A DNA stretch of 15,914 nucleotides from Phycisphaerae bacterium (GTDB lineage Bacteria; Planctomycetota; Phycisphaerae; UBA1845; UTPLA1). The stretch covers positions 1 to 15,914 of the forward strand of contig JAFGQA010000404.1 in the NCBI GenBank assembly GCA_016935885.1. Direction: 5' to 3'. Below, piece after piece: positions 14,617-15,914 of the stretch. The position numbers and the translations under genes were made by a program. Within the stretch, counting starts at the first letter, position 1. Each line of letters starts with the position of its first letter. The notes beneath the pieces are model-generated. The model saw nothing but the letters and a program-made list of their open reading frames with translations, was not told the origin of the DNA and searched no databases.

Positions 14617-15720
14617 ATGGGTACAGAAACGAGAATCGGCATCGTGACGGGCTTGGTGATCGTTGTCGTCGCCAGCGTCTATTTCTTCTACGGCAGGGAT
14701 GCAAAGGAGGAAGGCTTCCTCGTCTCCACCGGCCCCAAGATCTCCGTGCCCCCGAAGATCCCGACCGACAGCGAATACAAAGCAGCCCCTTCGACATCCA
14801 GGGGTCATAAGCGCCCTGCGACGCCGTCTGCCCAACCGCGGAAGGCATTGCCCAACCCGAAGCGCTTCGCCCTGACCGACCGTCCGGAGCGCACGGGCGC
14901 CGCACCCGCTGGCGTTCCCAGAAGCCCGGTGCGGCGCGCGCCGCGCGCCGCCAACACCGGCCGCGACGGGCCGGTCTCGGGTGACAGCCGACGACCCGCC
15001 GGCCCCCATGTTGGCGGCAATGTCCCGTCTGACGCCGCAGAGCAGTCACCTCGCCGATCCGTCGTCACGGAGCCGTCGTCCACCCGCCCGCCAGCAGGCA
15101 CGGGGCAACAGCCTGACCAGCCAGCCGGCACGCCCCCGACGAGCTTGGCCGACCGCCGCGCCTCGATCCCGCTTCGCACCGGGCCGTCTCAGCATCTGGT
15201 GGACGCCACCCAGTCAAACCTGGGCAGGGAGTCGGGTGATCCAGCGGGAACGAACGCAGTCACAGCAACGACAGGACGCCCGACCGCTTCCGGCGGTGAT
15301 CGCGCGGCCGACAAGGCAACCTCCCCGTGGCCGAAGAAGCACGAGATCGCCGCTGGCGATACGCTCTCGGGGATCGCCGATCTCTACTACGGCGACGGCA
15401 GCCTATACCACCTCATTCTCCAGGCCAACCCGCAGGTCAATGATCCCCACGCCTTGAAGATCGGACAGGTCATCACGCTCCGTGCACCCCCCGAATCCGC
15501 GATCGCGAACTCCTCGGATGCGGCGGCCGGCCGTTCCGAATCGACCCGGCCCGGGACATCGAAGACCTATCGCGTTCGCCAGGGCGACACCTTCTATTCC
15601 ATCGCCCACTCCCAACTTGGTACCGGTGCTCGCTGGAAGGAGATCTACGAACCCAACAGAGCGTTGGTGAAGAACGATCCCAAGCGCCTCAGGCCCGGCA
15701 TGCTCATCAGGCTTCCATAG
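14617..15720 (+). CDS. membrane-anchored protein with two C-terminal LysM domains
   Basis: A 367-residue envelope protein. Residues 7-25 form one hydrophobic helix that would anchor it in the inner membrane with the rest in the periplasm; the lack of a clear cleavage site favours an uncleaved anchor. Residues about 40-235 are a long linker rich in Pro, Arg, Ser, Thr and Gly, probably disordered. LysM 1 spans about 241-290 ('HEIAAGDTLSGIADLYYGD' start, 'LKIGQVITL' end). LysM 2 spans about 317-367 ('YRVRQGDTFYSIAHSQLG' start, 'LRPGMLIRLP' end). LysM binds the glycan strands of peptidoglycan, so the protein could tether the inner membrane to the wall. No catalytic domain is present. It starts 40 bases after secDF with its own ribosome binding site, so co-transcription is likely. 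Family B copy B3 begins at the base after its TAG stop. Confidence 0.88.
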   Translation: MGTETRIGIVTGLVIVVVASVYFFYGRDAKEEGFLVSTGPKISVPPKIPTDSEYKAAPSTSRGHKRPATPSAQPRKALPNPKRFALTDRPERTGAAPAGVPRSPVRRAPRAANTGRDGPVSGDSRRPAGPHVGGNVPSDAAEQSPRRSVVTEPSSTRPPAGTGQQPDQPAGTPPTSLADRRASIPLRTGPSQHLVDATQSNLGRESGDPAGTNAVTATTGRPTASGGDRAADKATSPWPKKHEIAAGDTLSGIADLYYGDGSLYHLILQANPQVNDPHALKIGQVITLRAPPESAIANSSDAAAGRSESTRPGTSKTYRVRQGDTFYSIAHSQLGTGARWKEIYEPNRALVKNDPKRLRPGMLIRLP

Positions 15721-15819
15721 CGGCCCGTGGCAAAACTGTGGCACCGGCGCCAAAGCCGGTGGTCTTCGAGGTCAGGAACGGCGCTTCCGAGCTGCTGTTT
15801 TCCCCTGTACCACGGGCTG
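15721..15819. repeat. family B element, copy B3 (99 bp), starting directly after a stop codon
   Basis: It begins CGGCCCGTGG (15721-15730, one change from the other copies) and ends CCACGGGCTG (15810-15819). The inner hairpin is CACCGGC-GCCAAA-GCCGGTG: the loop has changed relative to B1 and B2, but the stem is kept. It starts at the first base after the TAG stop of the LysM gene, as B2 does after the ATPase gene. Confidence 0.88.
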
Positions 15820-15834
15820 CTACAGCCGTTTAAG

Positions 15835-15914
15835 CTTGAGATTGCCTATGCCGCCGACGCCGATCGGAACCGCGACCGTGAGGGAGCGGTCAGCGTTCAC
15901 CCTTGAGGAACGTC
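15835..15914. repeat. 80-bp terminal direct repeat (right copy)
   Basis: Identical to positions 1-80. Joining the ends through this overlap would give a circle of 15,834 bp with an 823-base non-coding gap between the LysM gene and the first glycosyltransferase. Confidence 0.95.

Noticed and set aside
1..15914. Plasmid or phage-like replicon
   Set aside because: Despite the matching ends, no replication, partition, mobilisation, integrase or phage structural gene is present, and the genes are core membrane and envelope functions.

Overview
The window is a high-GC bacterial segment with nine recognisable protein genes, all on the + strand. They are separated by unusually long intergenic gaps (up to about 700 bases) packed with hairpin-forming dispersed repeats. 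I infer a member of the Planctomycetota. The reasons are a single-chain SecD-SecF fusion with large inserted regions, the style of short palindromic repeats ('GTGCCACTGGC...', 'CGCGGGCTGAAGCCCGCG') that I associate with those genomes, and sparse Shine-Dalgarno sequences. No rRNA, tRNA, plasmid replication or phage genes were seen, so the assignment rests on gene style only.

The left part (710-8138) is a surface-polysaccharide locus. It holds a GT4-type glycosyltransferase (710-1786), an ABC-2 permease of the Wzm/TagG type (2284-3165), its Wzt/KpsT/TagH-type ATPase (3494-4411), a 739-residue protein joining a coiled coil, a CgeB-like GT-B domain and a GT-A (family 2-like) domain (4651-6870), and another GT-B glycosyltransferase (6948-8138). 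Together these could build a glycan in the cytoplasm and export it through the two-gene ABC transporter. The ATPase shows no C-terminal carbohydrate-binding domain.

The right part (8428-15720) is membrane and envelope housekeeping. It holds a UbiA-family polyprenyltransferase of the MqnP-like subgroup, a small predicted exported protein of unknown function, a 1401-residue SecDF fusion, and a membrane-anchored protein with two C-terminal LysM domains that follows secDF by 40 bases.

Four kinds of repeat fill the gaps. Family A has a 67-bp unit carrying a 9-bp-stem hairpin and occurs as arrays of one, two and four units. Family B is a 98-99-bp element with 10-bp terminal inverted repeats in three copies, two of which begin at the base directly after a stop codon. 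Family C is a short palindrome found inside two coding regions in different reading frames, with a pair-preserving base change. The fourth is an exact 80-bp direct repeat at the two ends of the window, which means either a circular molecule or, more likely given the gene content, an assembly graph ending in a dispersed repeat. The two longest family B copies (about 170 bp) flank the ABC ATPase gene as direct repeats.
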